A program made the position numbers and the translations under genes. From Sweltsa coloradensis (lineage: Eukaryota; Arthropoda; Insecta; Plecoptera; Chloroperlidae), in assembly GCA_024449915.1 (NCBI GenBank), contig JAMZAV010003139.1:40053-104052 (forward strand): a DNA stretch of 64,000 nt, given 5' to 3'. Position 1 is the first letter of the stretch. Every line of letters begins with the position of its first letter. The notes beneath the pieces were generated by a model. That model did not search any database. It was not told the origin of the DNA and saw nothing but the letters and a program-made list of their open reading frames with translations. Shown here piece after piece: positions 1 through 9,629 of this stretch.

Positions 1-171
1 TGGTCACGATAAGCTAGGCAAACTCTTGTCACTAGGCAAGCCTAGCATAGGGGAAAGCAAAGGAATGCAACCATAGGCCTAGCTAGCCATAGATGATTGA
101 AGCAGGCAAGAAAGCTGGTAAGTAAATAAACAAAATAATCAGGTCTAATCCTAGGCCTATGCCCTACTTAC

Positions 172-466
172 CTTGTATGCCTACATCATCCAAATTGTCC
201 AGTGCATTTGGCCTATGTAGGCCAATAATATGATTGTCAACATCCATTGGGTCCTCCTCGTTGTCAATGTTAGCGAAAATATCTTCACAATGTTTCCTTC
301 GCACATGCGACTTAAAAGAATCCCATGAGTTATAACTTACTCCACAACCTTCAAAAATACAATTGGCCACAAATGTGGGATCGTGCCGATGTTGTTTGAC
401 AATATGTTGCGTTAGTGCTTGCAAATGTAGAGTAGTAAAATGACACATTTTACAGGAATACATCAT
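172..466 (-). CDS. C2H2 zinc-finger protein, first coding exon (partial gene)
   Basis: The exon encodes about 98 residues with two C2H2 fingers. Finger 1 uses Cys5, Cys8, His21 and His26; finger 2 uses Cys36, Cys41, His54 and His59 (C-x4-C spacing). An acidic stretch (EDPMDVD) follows. The start is the first of two tandem ATGs at 466, with an in-frame TAG a few codons upstream. The exon ends in CAAG followed by GTAAGT on the minus strand (intron from 171), a near-consensus donor, so the gene continues leftward out of the window. Proteins with this finger pair at the N-terminus are common as uncharacterised C2H2 genes in marine invertebrates and fish; a DNA- or RNA-binding role is inferred only. 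It lies head to head with the SAM-domain gene that starts at 1460. Confidence 0.75.
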
Positions 467-479
467 TGCTACCGATGTC

Positions 480-1060
480 TATGCCTAGGGTCAAGGCCAA
501 TTCTAGGACCCAGCTTTGTTTAATTAAAACGTTCTAGGCCTAGCTAGCTAGGCCTACTTCTCAAACATCCAGTTTGTTTGGTCGACACATTGCATTGCTT
601 GGCCCTACCTTTGTGTAGGCCTAGGCCTAGGCTATGCTAGGTTTATGTGAGGATGCTCTAAGCGAGGCCCATCCTATAGGGGCTAGCTTCTAGGCCTAAG
701 TACCTAGGGCCTTGCTAGGCTTATGACTGCAATAAGCTTATAGGGAGCCTTAACACCAGAAGACCTACTAGGCCTAGGCCTAGCCTCTAGGCTAAGCCTA
801 CGGTAGGCCTAGGGCTTGGCGGGCTAGGGCCTAGCCTACTTTCCGTAGTCGAAAATTGATGAAGGTTAGGCTTAGGACAACGAGAAAATTCCATATTTTT
901 TAGCGAGTAACATTTTCATGTCTGCCTGACAATAGACTAGGGCTAGCCTAGGAGGTCTATTCACAAGTTTACCTTTATTTTACACACGAAGAAACACTTG
1001 TCAGCAAAAGCTGTCAACTAGCTAGGGCCTAGGCCTATCTGTCACTGTCAGACTGCAGAC
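480..1060. repeat. TAGGCC/CCTAGG-rich low-complexity DNA
   Basis: Dense, irregular runs of the palindromic words CCTAGG and AGGCCT (for example 600-640, 755-840, 1020-1040). There is no fixed period, so it is cryptic low-complexity DNA rather than a tandem repeat. The same composition also occurs at 1-160. Confidence 0.7.
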
Positions 1061-1459
1061 TCCAACCTATTACCAACGGTAAAAAAATATTTTAGTTTAT
1101 ATCAGCCTACAACGTTCAGTTCAGTTTTACTAGCATCCGTGTTGGTTTAAGCAAATAAAGATAAAAAAAATGGATTCCTGTTTAATTAATTAGTCTATTA
1201 ATCTCCTATTTATAATTTGAAAGTAAGGACAGAAACTGAATAGATTTTTAACCTTTTTAGATGGTAGTGTTGGCACTTGGCAGTTTCGTACTAAATATTA
1301 TCATGGCGGTGGCGGCAGTAGGCGGCAGCGTTGTCGATGTCTCTTCCCGCTAAAAATAGGCATCTATCTTGCCGTTTTGTCACTCGGCGTCTAGTTGTTT
1401 GTCTGATATTTGCTTTGATAAACAGTTAAACACATAAAACTCGACTTCCATCGATTACT
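1061..1459. other. Intergenic region between divergent genes
   Basis: AT-rich, then a short GC-richer stretch (about 1300-1350, GGCGG repeats) ending at the ATG of the SAM gene. It presumably holds the promoter and 5' UTR of that gene, but no TATA box or other defined element can be supported. Confidence 0.3.
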
Positions 1460-1529
1460 ATGACGGACGATTTCACAAAAGATCTTCTGACCAAGTGGGG
1501 ATTGAGTGATTTGATTTCTTCATTCCTAG
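1460..1529 (+). CDS. SAM gene exon 1 (start codon, SAM helix 1)
   Basis: ATG at 1460, 23 codons plus one base, with a donor at 1530 (CTAG|GTAGGC, phase 1). It encodes TKDLLTKWGLSDLISSFL, typical of the first helices of a SAM domain. The exon is too short to stand out alone; it is supported by phase and domain continuity with exon 2. Confidence 0.65.
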
Positions 1530-4500
1530 GTAGGCTTAAATAAACGTTTTTGCTACTAGGGGCCTAGGCATTGGATAGGCCCTACACAAAGGCCTAGGGC
1601 TATACCTAGGCCCTAGCTATAGCCTAGGCCTAGGCCCTATGCCTAGGCTAGGCCTAGGCTAGGCTACCTGCAGTAGTACTTTGTTGGATATTTCAATTGT
1701 CCCTATAACCAATCCTAAGCTTATCTCATGTTTGTATTAGGCCTAGACCTAGGCCCTACCCTATGTAGGCCTAGCCTAGGCCTAGTCCTAGGCTAGGCCT
1801 AGGCCTAGGGGCTAGCCTAGCTAGGAGCCAAGAGAGCCCTTCCATAGGGCCTAGGCCCTAGCCCTACCCTGGGAGGCCGTCTTCCCCAAAGGGTTGTAGG
1901 CTATTGTATTATTGGCTTCCCCTGCTTTTGTTGTCGGTGTTAGGTTTGTATTCTTCCATCCATCCTTCCTTAGGCCTAGGCCTATATAGCCTAGGTAGGC
2001 CTAATATAAATAAAAAATAAAATGTTAATTTTGGGTTGAATTTTCAATACGATAATTTGAACATGTGGTCTGTATGTGGACAGTTTTTACTTTAAGCCTG
2101 ATGATTGTTAAAGCAATTAATGCCCTTAACCTTAAAACACATGTACGCAGACAGATAGAACCTGCAGTTTGTGGCTTCTTCCGCAGTTCAGCACGGTATT
2201 TTTGGATATTTTGTGGGAAAACCGTTCTATGACTCTTCAAAAAATGTCACTCAATGATGCATTTTTACCCCGTGTATATTGATACGTTGGACGTACGCAA
2301 TCGCAAATTAATTCATACGTAGCCTATGCTTGCTATTAGTTGGGTTCTCAACGTCTCAACAAATAGTACGTTGGGATTAAAATAAAATCATAATTTCTAT
2401 CACTAAAATACTCCCAACGGAAAGGATTTCGGGTGCGCTCTTATCGATTATATCCTAGAACTAGCGCGGCGCACTGTAGCCAGCGGAAAGTTCGGCCAAC
2501 CTAGCGTAAGTAGTTGTTAATATACCGGTAAAGTAGTAACAAGGCAAATTTATTGTTTTGTTAATGTAGTTACTATTGCATGGTCTAAGTTGGCTGCAGC
2601 GGAGATGCGCGCGCACGTCGGTTTGAACCGGGGTACCCTATGCCGAGAATCCAACGTATGAATATACGGCATTTTTATTGGAAGAAAACTTTGCATAGGT
2701 AGCCTATTAGTATCACACAAAGTGGAAAACCACTACATTCTACAATCAATAACAACGAATTTGTCAGTCCAATCCAATCACTGTTTATACCGAAGATTTT
2801 CATTGGATATTTCGCGTGTATTTGCGTTGCTCATGTCGACAGCTGCAGGTTGACTTAGGCATATAGTTGACTTTATATTTTAGAGAAGAGCTAGGCTAGA
2901 CCCACTCAGGAGCCGCAGGTTCCCGACCCCTGCCCTAGACTAATTAATACCATTACCTACCTTAATATTATGGTGTTTTCCTTATTAGAAGCAGACGTGG
3001 ACCAAGAGGCCCTCGAAAGCCTTGGGCGAATAAAGAACAACGACAAAATGTTAAAACTGTTAGTACCTTCATTAGGTAAACGAGCAAAATTTATAAATAA
3101 ACTCAACTCTTACATGGCATTAGTGGAAATGGTTGGTGAAACTATAATATTGCCACTCCATGTTACACCGGTCGCAGCCTCCACACTTAAGGTAAGATCA
3201 TCTTAAAATCGTTGATAGACCCTAGGGCTAGCCATAGGCTAAGCCTAGGCCTACTTTGTTGATGAGATTTTTATCATTTGATTCAATATCACACATGAAC
3301 TCAAATTTTGTATGTTTTTTTTTTAATTTTAGAGCTTCAATTGAATTCCCTTTGCTTTCTTTGGGCCTAGGGTAATTCTATGTGTTTGTGAAATAAACTA
3401 CCTAATTTAAAAAATGGAAGCCTACGCTTGCATCTTTATTTTTTCCAAATATTTTGCTTGTTGGTAAAGTTAGGTACCAATAAGCTGAGATCAGACCTCA
3501 TTTTAAAAAAAAATTTTGACTCCATTCTCATGACTCTTTAAGTAAAATTGTTCTTGCGGGCCATGTAGCATTTGCAACTAGGCATCTACATGTAGGCTAC
3601 ATAACTTAGCCTATGACTAAAAATGTTTTTGAACGTTACGTTGTGTTGTCCTGCAGCAAAGTGTAATTTTGTTGATAATGTAGATATACCGAAGCCAACT
3701 TTAATTGTACGTATACTACAGAATGACATAGCCTAATCTAAAACTCATCATAACCACTAATTTGAGTAGGAACATTAGTGCCCAACAGATGGCTAATAAT
3801 AATAATCAAACACCCGGTTCCAACATAAGTCAGGTCGGGGGGTGACGTATCACCAATTTCTCGGGCTGTGGACTCTCAGTGTTTGCTAGCCAGGCTCAAC
3901 ACCTCCTCATCTACTTCGATGTCTTCTATGACAGGCATTTCTACCAGTTCTCTCCATTTCTTTCTATCCTCCCAGAGTCTTTCTTCATTAATTCTTTCCC
4001 ATGATTTTCCTCTTTCTTCAATGTTCCATTTTATTTGGTCCCTCCATCTATCTCTTGGGCGTCCAACTCTTCTTACTCCCCCCCATGTGTGTTCAAATTC
4101 TCTTCTTGGTATTCTATCTTGTTTCATTCTTCGTACATGCCAATACCATCGAAGTCTTTCTTTTCCTATTTTATTTCGTAAACTTTCCACTCCTAGTTTG
4201 TTTCTTATTGTTTTGCTCCGTACCTTGTCTATTTTTGTTAAGGCTACAGAACTTCTTAAAAATTTCATCTCTGCTGCTTGTAATCTGCTGTCTTCCTTTC
4301 CTCCTATTGTCCATGTCACGGATGCATATGATATTATTGGGAGGAAATACATTTTGTACAATAACATCTTGCACCTGGATGATATTTCTTCTTTCCATAA
4401 TAGTTTACGTACACTTTGGTAAAATTTGTCTGCTAATATAATTCTCATTGATATTTCAGCATCTAGTTTTGCGTCCTTTGTTAGTATACTTCCGAGGTAT

Positions 4501-7500
4501 TTAAATGCTTCTGCAATGGCCATTTTATTATTTATTTTTATCATTTTAATATTGATAACTGTGAAAGATTTGTTTTGTTGTTTAAGAGGCAAGTGGCAGG
4601 TCTATGTTTCATGATTTTAGGACAGTGCAACTGAAGATGACAAGACACTTGATAGCCAGCATGGGCTTACCAGTATAACAAATGTCTTCACCACTGACGA
4701 GGTGGAAATGGCTATAGGCCAACATGCTATGGGCCAACATACCAAGGATATGGCCCTTGTTAGGCCTAATAATGAAGACACATCTCCCACAATCACTCCT
4801 CCTCCATCTTCAACGCGAATTGGAAGAGTACCATACCCATCCCCGCTGCCGGATCTCAGCCCTTTTTTACAGCTTCAACACCGAAACGGGCTCCTTAAAC
4901 AAAAATATTCCCTCAACTTTGTTAAGGAGTGTGGGAACTTTCTTAATTTACTGACAAACAGTAAACCCTTACCAAAGGACTAACACAATTTCTCCTTGAC
5001 GGTAGTGGAAAAGTACCCGGAATTCCGGGATCATCCCAGTCTCCCACCAAATGTAAATATTACATCAGTTGTGTTGATCTGGATATAGTACGGATTTTTT
5101 AAACCGGTCTTAACATTTATTTGAGGCTAAAATAATTTTTCCAGTTCAAGCGCCCCAAAAATAATAAAAAAAAATAATAATAACAGGGTTTCATCTAAAA
5201 AAAGTTCTCAAAATTCGTACAAATATTACATCCGCGGACTCGACGTTTCCAATGCTATTTCAGTAGTTTGATTATTTCGTGCCCTAAATCTTGAATGGAA
5301 CAAACTCACATTGTTGGCCCATGGAGCCCGCCATACGTAGGTATACGCTCTAGTTTTGGCTGAGGCCAAACATACTCGTCAAATTCGGGTAAAAATTAAG
5401 TAGGCCCAAAGCCTAATAATGTCTTTTTCAATTTAATCTTTTATTTATTTATTTACAAGCCTTTTTCAATCCCTCATGTGTCCTAGCATGCAAGTACAGT
5501 ATCCCTGTTATGTTAATAGTTTCAACTTTCTGTACATATGTCTCTTGATCCTATATTTGCTGCCGTACTATATTCGGATCGATACTACCTGCCATTACAT
5601 AGCAGTAGCACACATTTTATACAATTTTTTTGGTACAAAAACACTAATTCCATTCATTTTTACATTCAGAGTTCATTAAAACTTCGTCTCAGCCATTTCA
5701 CAAGAAATCAAAGGACGGCCAGTAAAAAGGAGGCCACTCCTTCATCTTCAGGACGCAAAAAAATTTACAAACTAACATCATTCACTCAACATGACAAAGC
5801 CTCTTCGTAAGTATGCCCAAGGACTTTCCCCTTTCAAAATAATTTTCTAGTCTTTAGATGCCAATTCACCCACTAGTATAGGGCCTATTAAAATTCCTAT
5901 TATTTTTTGGGGGGGGGGGGGGGGGGGGTTGTAAAGTTTTAAATGTCATATGTCAATATCATCCATTGTTGTTTTGCCCTTGTGGCTTTTTGGGTGTATG
6001 GATTGACACTAAATATATCGTAAATTCAAATTTTAAGTCTGCAGCACGGTTATTGGAGGATTTTCATTCTATAACCCCAGCCCAGATCATCTATGCCGGG
6101 TCAGATTCTTTACCTAGGCATTGCTAGCCTAGCTAAACTGAATGAAATATATTTTTTGAGGGTATTCACCCGCTAAACTCAAAGAATGTATTTCGTTCAG
6201 GCCAACCAGTTATGAATTTAGAAACTAACAAAAAAAATATTCGGTCCACAATGACCCGAAAAAAAATTGACAAACTTGGTATTTTTCGAGCTAGCTACCA
6301 TCGGCAAAAATCTCCCATAAGAAATACCATGGGGACGATCTTTATGCCTCGTGACCTTGGAGGATTTTCATCCAAAAAAATGTTGGCCATTATCACGTAC
6401 GGTACTCGACAGCTTTTTCTGTAAATTCTCTACTTTTTTTTGCAATTTGGGCAAGTGGTTCAGTCAAAATATGCTGATTACCAAGGAGTGTGATTTTGGA
6501 ATGCATATTTTTGCATGTTTGAGAGTATATTGGCGCACAGTTTCAAGACACATTGTTATAAAGGGCTATTTTAGGTTGGTATGATGCTCTTGTATCTATG
6601 TGGAACAAAAAAGAAGCAGGTTAACGCCGATTTAAGAAATTTTCCAAAACGCCAATTTTTGCAAATTTCTGGATAAATAAAATTGAAAAATTTGTGTTAA
6701 GTCACAGTTAAAAGAAATAATTTTTTAATGGTCATTTTAGTGTCATATTATGCTATAGATTATGTGGTAAAAAATAATTTTTTGGGGTAATAGCTCCTTT
6801 ACGTGCAATGATGATTGATATGTGTTCATATATATATTTATTTCAGCCATGATAACAACTTAGAAGATGGCAAGTCGATGATAGCAGATCTGAAAACCCA
6901 CGGAAAAATGGGTGGTAAACATGTCGAACTACTGCTAAATAATACTGTTGCATTAAGACGGGAATTCGTCAAAAATGCTGACACTTGCTCAATCATACTT
7001 AAAGAATTTCCTCACTTGGAAAATTACGAAATGGTAAGTACATATTGTCCCTTCTATCCCCTGCCTGCACTAACAGTGATTAAGTTTTAGCATTTCTTTT
7101 TCTAGCCCACATTCTCATACATTACTTTAACACTACCATGTTTACAGCTAAGCATTGAAGAAAATTATTGAACCACTGAATGCCTATGATTAGGGCTGTG
7201 AATGGGTAGGCCTACCCGTCCGTTGGTAATAACCCCAATAATTAATTGAGTCATCAGGTACTTATTTGCCTGTTTTTAGTCTCGAAATTTCGCTCAATTA
7301 TTGCCGTCGCCGGTCAGTCTTTCACTTGTTAGCGCACAGCCGCGGCTGCAAGTGATTCATCATTAATAAGCACTCGAATTTCGTCTTTATCGAGTTCGAG
7401 TGACGTCAGTATACTGATGAGCTGAACATTTTGGTGAGTACGGGGAAGGCCCGCGCTGAGCGCGCATCACTACTATTTGTTGTAAACGGTCGCTTAGTGA

Positions 7501-8189
7501 AAAACATTTCGAGATTTCTTTCAATTGTTGTTTTCAGTTGATGCACGACTTGTCTCTGATCGAAGGTATTGACATTGCAATTGGTGATAAATTTACGGAG
7601 ATGGTGTCCATCCTGAACGTCATCGCATCTCAAAATGGATCGAAGACTGTTTCTGAAGTGGATGATCCAGGCCAAACTGAAGTTGACAAGTTAAATACCT
7701 TCATATCCCTTGAAAAAAAAACTGCACCTAAAAGGGTTTAAAGGTGCCCGACGCTGCATTTCTATCGAGAATGTAGGTTTAACATCAACATAATTCTATC
7801 TTTGCATCAAATACTTAATTTATTTTGGCCTAACAGGAATGTCTTGATAGCTGATTATTTTTCATTCATTTATAGGCGGGTGAAGGCACAGCAGACATTG
7901 CGGTTGACTCTCTTCAAGCGCCATGTGTTCTTGTATACACAGAAGCCGGGGATATTATCGAACTTTTTTTGATGGCCGAAGGACATGTGGCCGCTCTAAT
8001 GCTTTGGACGTTGTACTTTTATTAATTGGTGCTTATTTTGTAATGCATCGTGCTTATCCATTAGCATATGAAAGTTTCCTAACATTTCTCACAATCAAGT
8101 TGTTGGGGTTCAATGAAAACCCTATGTACCGGGGCTCAATTTCGTTCAACAAGCTAGTGAGTAAATATCACGTCTCAAAAACTAAATGA
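1460..8189 (+). CDS. Spliced SAM-like-domain gene, seven exons, uncharacterised family
   Basis: Whole-gene model: 1460-1529, 2989-3191, 4621-5052, 5670-5806, 6847-7033, 7538-7735 and 7876-8189, about 510 codons. Exon phases match at every junction (1, 0, 0, 2, 0, 0). Exons 1 and 2 together give a SAM-type fold signature: KWGLSDLI, then VDQEALESL, then LLVPSLGKRAKFINKL. The remainder resembles an uncharacterised metazoan family in which a low-complexity linker is followed by a YPEFRD segment, a basic segment and a hydrophobic C-terminus. SAM domains usually mediate protein-protein or RNA contacts; the function here is unknown. Oddities are the in-frame TAA at 4981, a weak exon 6 donor and a one-base frameshift in exon 7. 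It may be a recent pseudogene or a real gene with assembly errors. Confidence 0.6.
1530..2988 (+). other. Intron 1 of SAM gene
   Basis: 1.46 kb. The first part (1555-2010) is TAGGCC/CCTAGG-rich low-complexity DNA. No other gene or recognisable mobile element is seen. It ends in CTTATTAG at 2988. Confidence 0.5.
2989..3191 (+). CDS. SAM gene exon 2 (rest of SAM domain)
   Basis: Acceptor CTTATTAG at 2981-2988; the first base of the split codon comes from exon 1, giving FLEADVDQEALESL across the junction. It continues through IKNNDKMLKLLVPSLGKR and ends at AAG|GTAAGA (donor 3192, phase 0). The hydrophobic and basic spacing matches SAM helices 3 to 5. An ATG at 2970 lies in the intron and is not the real start. 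Confidence 0.65.
3192..4620 (+). other. Intron 2 of SAM gene
   Basis: Contains scattered TAGGCC words near 3220-3250 and an antisense non-LTR retrotransposon fragment at about 3840-4600. It ends in ATGATTTTAG at 4620. Confidence 0.5.
3876..4592 (-). pseudogene. Non-LTR retrotransposon RT C-terminal fragment (RTE-like type)
   Basis: An open minus-strand frame of 238 codons matches the post-catalytic part of a common invertebrate LINE polyprotein: FKYLGSILTKD, then LLYKMYFLPIISYASVTW, LQAAEMKFLR, LGVESLRNKIG, RLRWYWHVRRM and GRPRDRWRDQIK. The catalytic RT motifs are missing, so it is a 5'-truncated insertion. It sits antisense inside intron 2 of the SAM gene. A second, plus-strand relative with a YADD motif lies at about 43,640-44,255. 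The clade assignment (RTE-like) is from memory of family motifs and is not certain. Confidence 0.7.
4621..5052 (+). CDS. SAM gene exon 3 with in-frame TAA
   Basis: Acceptor TTTTAG at 4620, phase 0. The exon reads an acidic and Ser/Thr/Pro linker (TSPTITPPPSSTRIGRVPY), then SPFLQLQHRNGLLKQKY. A TAA lies at 4981-4983, but the same frame stays open and protein-like after it (TVVEKYPEFRDHPSLPPN) up to a donor AAT|GTAAAT at 5053 in phase 0. A single C-to-T change of a Gln codon would create this stop. Either the locus is a pseudogene, the base is wrong, or the protein really ends here. Confidence 0.55.
5053..5669 (+). other. Intron 3 of SAM gene
   Basis: AT-rich, with nothing recognisable. It ends in TTTTTACATTCAG, a good pyrimidine-rich acceptor. 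Confidence 0.4.
5670..5806 (+). CDS. SAM gene exon 4 (basic segment)
   Basis: Phase-0 acceptor at 5669 and donor TTC|GTAAGT at 5807. It encodes SSLKLRLSHFTRNQRT followed by a Lys/Ser-rich tract (KKEATPSSSGRKK). The other two frames are stopped at once. The basic region after YPEFRD matches the order seen in the family. Confidence 0.55.
5807..6846 (+). other. Intron 4 of SAM gene
   Basis: Holds a 20-nt poly-G run (5909-5928) and otherwise AT-rich sequence with no gene. It ends in TATTTATTTCAG. Confidence 0.4.
6847..7033 (+). CDS. SAM gene exon 5
   Basis: Acceptor TTTCAG at 6846; the split Ser codon is completed from exon 4 (phase 2). It encodes DGKSMIADLKTHGKMGGKH, LLNNTVALRREFVKNADTC and ILKEFPHLENYEM, ending at ATG|GTAAGT (donor 7034, phase 0). 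Alternating hydrophobic residues suggest helices. No catalytic motif is seen. Confidence 0.6.
7538..7735 (+). CDS. SAM gene exon 6
   Basis: Acceptor TTTTCAG at 7537, phase 0. It encodes LMHDLSLIEGIDIAIGDKF, TEMVSILNVIASQN and an acidic stretch EVDDPGQTEVDKL. It is modelled to end at AAA AGG|GTTTAA, a poor donor; without splicing the frame stops two codons later at 7739. An A9 homopolymer just before it is a risk for indel error. Confidence 0.5.
7876..8189 (+). CDS. SAM gene exon 7, C-terminus, frameshifted
   Basis: Acceptor TTTATAG at 7875, phase 0. The first frame reads SLQAPCVLVYTEAGDIIEL, then LFLMAEGHVA. The protein-like sequence continues one frame away as NALDVVLLLIGAYFVMHRAY and runs to TGA at 8187. 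The switch falls near 7990 at GTGGCCGCTC, where one missing C would restore continuity. The second half is exactly the segment that is tandemly duplicated downstream. Confidence 0.5.
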
Positions 8190-8360
8190 AAACGACGTTG
8201 TGCCTAACAACTTTTCATGTACTGTAGGGGCTACTGTAATTATCCTGCCACTAGCAAGCATCAATACGCGATATTCTTACAAAACGCAGGCATAGCTTGT
8301 TGTTTGAATACACATTTAAATTGCTTTTGCATGCTTTTATTACTTGGTGCTTATTTTGTA

Positions 8361-8648
8361 TGATTGAAGAAGGGTTCACAGGTTGGAACAGAGTTTGAGT
8401 TTTGTTTGCATGTAGTTAGCTGATTTTTAGTGGCCACCATCCGCCTGATGAGTCCCAGAAGGACGAAACGCGTCGTGGATTAAGGTAACAAACAACTTTA
8501 AATTAGCTACAGTTATCATCAGCAGGTGAAAAGCTTTGTCGCCCCCAGCCCTTCAGGCTGGGTTTTATGTTCTTTATGTTCTCTATGCTTTCCCAACCTG
8601 TCAACCCTTCTCCAATCATTCTCACCTAACCGATTGGCCTTTTCCTAA
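8361..8648 (+). mobile_element. 288-bp hammerhead-bearing element with terminal inverted repeats and 17-bp TSD
   Basis: Inserted in the second exon copy. The target TTGGTGCTTATTTTGTA is present intact on both sides (8344-8360 and 8649-8665). The termini are inverted: 8361-8387 (TGATTGAAGAAGGGTT...) pairs with 8592-8618 with about three mismatches, followed by a small CCAATC/GATTGG stem before the right junction. The body has no ORF but contains the hammerhead motif at 8439-8480. A long TSD fits target-primed reverse transcription. Hammerheads are known in Penelope-like elements and in retrozyme-type non-autonomous retroelements; which class this is cannot be settled here. Confidence 0.8.
8439..8480 (+). 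ncRNA. Type I hammerhead ribozyme with minimal stem III
   Basis: All core elements are present in order: stem I 5' strand ATCCGC (8439-8444), CTGATGA core (8445-8451), stem II GTCC/GGAC (8452-8455 with 8461-8464) closed by loop CAGAA, GAAA core (8465-8468), a two-base-pair stem III (A8468-U8473, C8469-G8472, loop GC), and GTC with predicted cleavage after C8474. The stem I 3' strand GTGGAT (8475-8480) pairs over six positions including one G-U. Such very short stem III hammerheads are known in Penelope-like and retrozyme elements and may need a dimer to cleave well. Confidence 0.88.
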
Positions 8649-9629
8649 TTGGTGCTTATTTTGTAATGCATCGTGCTTACCCATTAGCATATGAAAGTTT
8701 CCTAACATTTCTCACAATCAAGTTGTTGAGGTTCAATGAATACCCTATGTACCGGGGCTCAATTTCATTCAACAAGCTAGTAAGTAAATATCACAGTCTG
8801 AAAAACTGAATGTAAACGACGTTGTGCCTAACAACTTTTCATGTACTGTACTGTAATTATCTTGCCACTACCAAGATTACATAAAATATTATGCATCAAT
8901 ACACGATATTCTTACAAAACGTACGCATAGCTTGTTATTTGAATGCATATTTAAATTGCTTTTGCATGCTTTTATTACTTGGTGCTATTTTGTAATGCAT
9001 CGTGCTTACCCATTAGCATATGAAAGTTTCCTAACATTTCTCACAATCAAGTTGTTGAGGTTCAATGAATACCCTATGTACCGGGGCTCAATTTCATTCA
9101 ACAAGCTAGTAAGTAAATATCACAGTCTGAAAAACTGAATGTAAACGACGTTGTGCCTAACAACTTTTCATGTACTGTAGCCTACTGTAATTATCTTGCC
9201 ACTACCAAGATTACATAAAATATTTTGCATCAATACACGATATTCTTACAAAACGCACGCATAACTTGTTGTTTGAATACATATTTAAATTGCTTTTGCA
9301 TGCTTTTATTACTTGGTGCTATTTTGTAATGCATCGTGCTTACCCATTAGCATATGAAAGTTTCCTAACATTTCTCACAATCAAGTTGTTGAGGTTCAAT
9401 GAATACCCTATGTACCGGGGCTCAATTTCATTCAACAAGCTAGTAAGTAAATATCACAGCCTGAAAAACTGAATGTAAACGACGTTGTGCCTTACAACTT
9501 TTCATGTACTGTACTGTAATTATCTTGCCACTACCAAGATTACATAAAATATTATGCATCAATACACGATATTCTTACAAAACGTACGCATAGCTTGTTA
9601 TTTGAATGCATATTTAAATTGCTTTTGCA

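Larger units (their letters stand above)
8027..9629 (+). repeat. 334-bp tandem duplication of last exon plus 3' flank, four copies
   Basis: Copies begin with TTGGTGC at about 8028, 8344 (continuing at 8649 after an insertion), 8979 and 9313; the spacing of the last two is 334 bp. Each carries the C-terminal coding segment (HRAYPLAYESFLTFLTIKLL) and about 170 bp of 3' flank. Copies 2 to 4 share RFNEYP and HSLKN where copy 1 has GFNENP and HVSKTK, so they spread from one derived copy. Copies 3 and 4 have also lost one base in CTTATTTTG. Confidence 0.85.

Noticed and set aside
2970..2988. ATG at 2970 as the start of the SAM gene
   Set aside because: It precedes a good acceptor, and the phase-matched upstream exon at 1460 supplies the N-terminal SAM helix, so the ATG is intronic.
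3868..4422. 184-codon plus-strand frame rich in Leu/Ser/Phe
   Set aside because: Shadow of the minus-strand LINE RT fragment, which has clear family motifs.
7410..7450. Second hammerhead starting at CTGATGAG near 7,414
   Set aside because: No GAAA core or pairing stem II follows.
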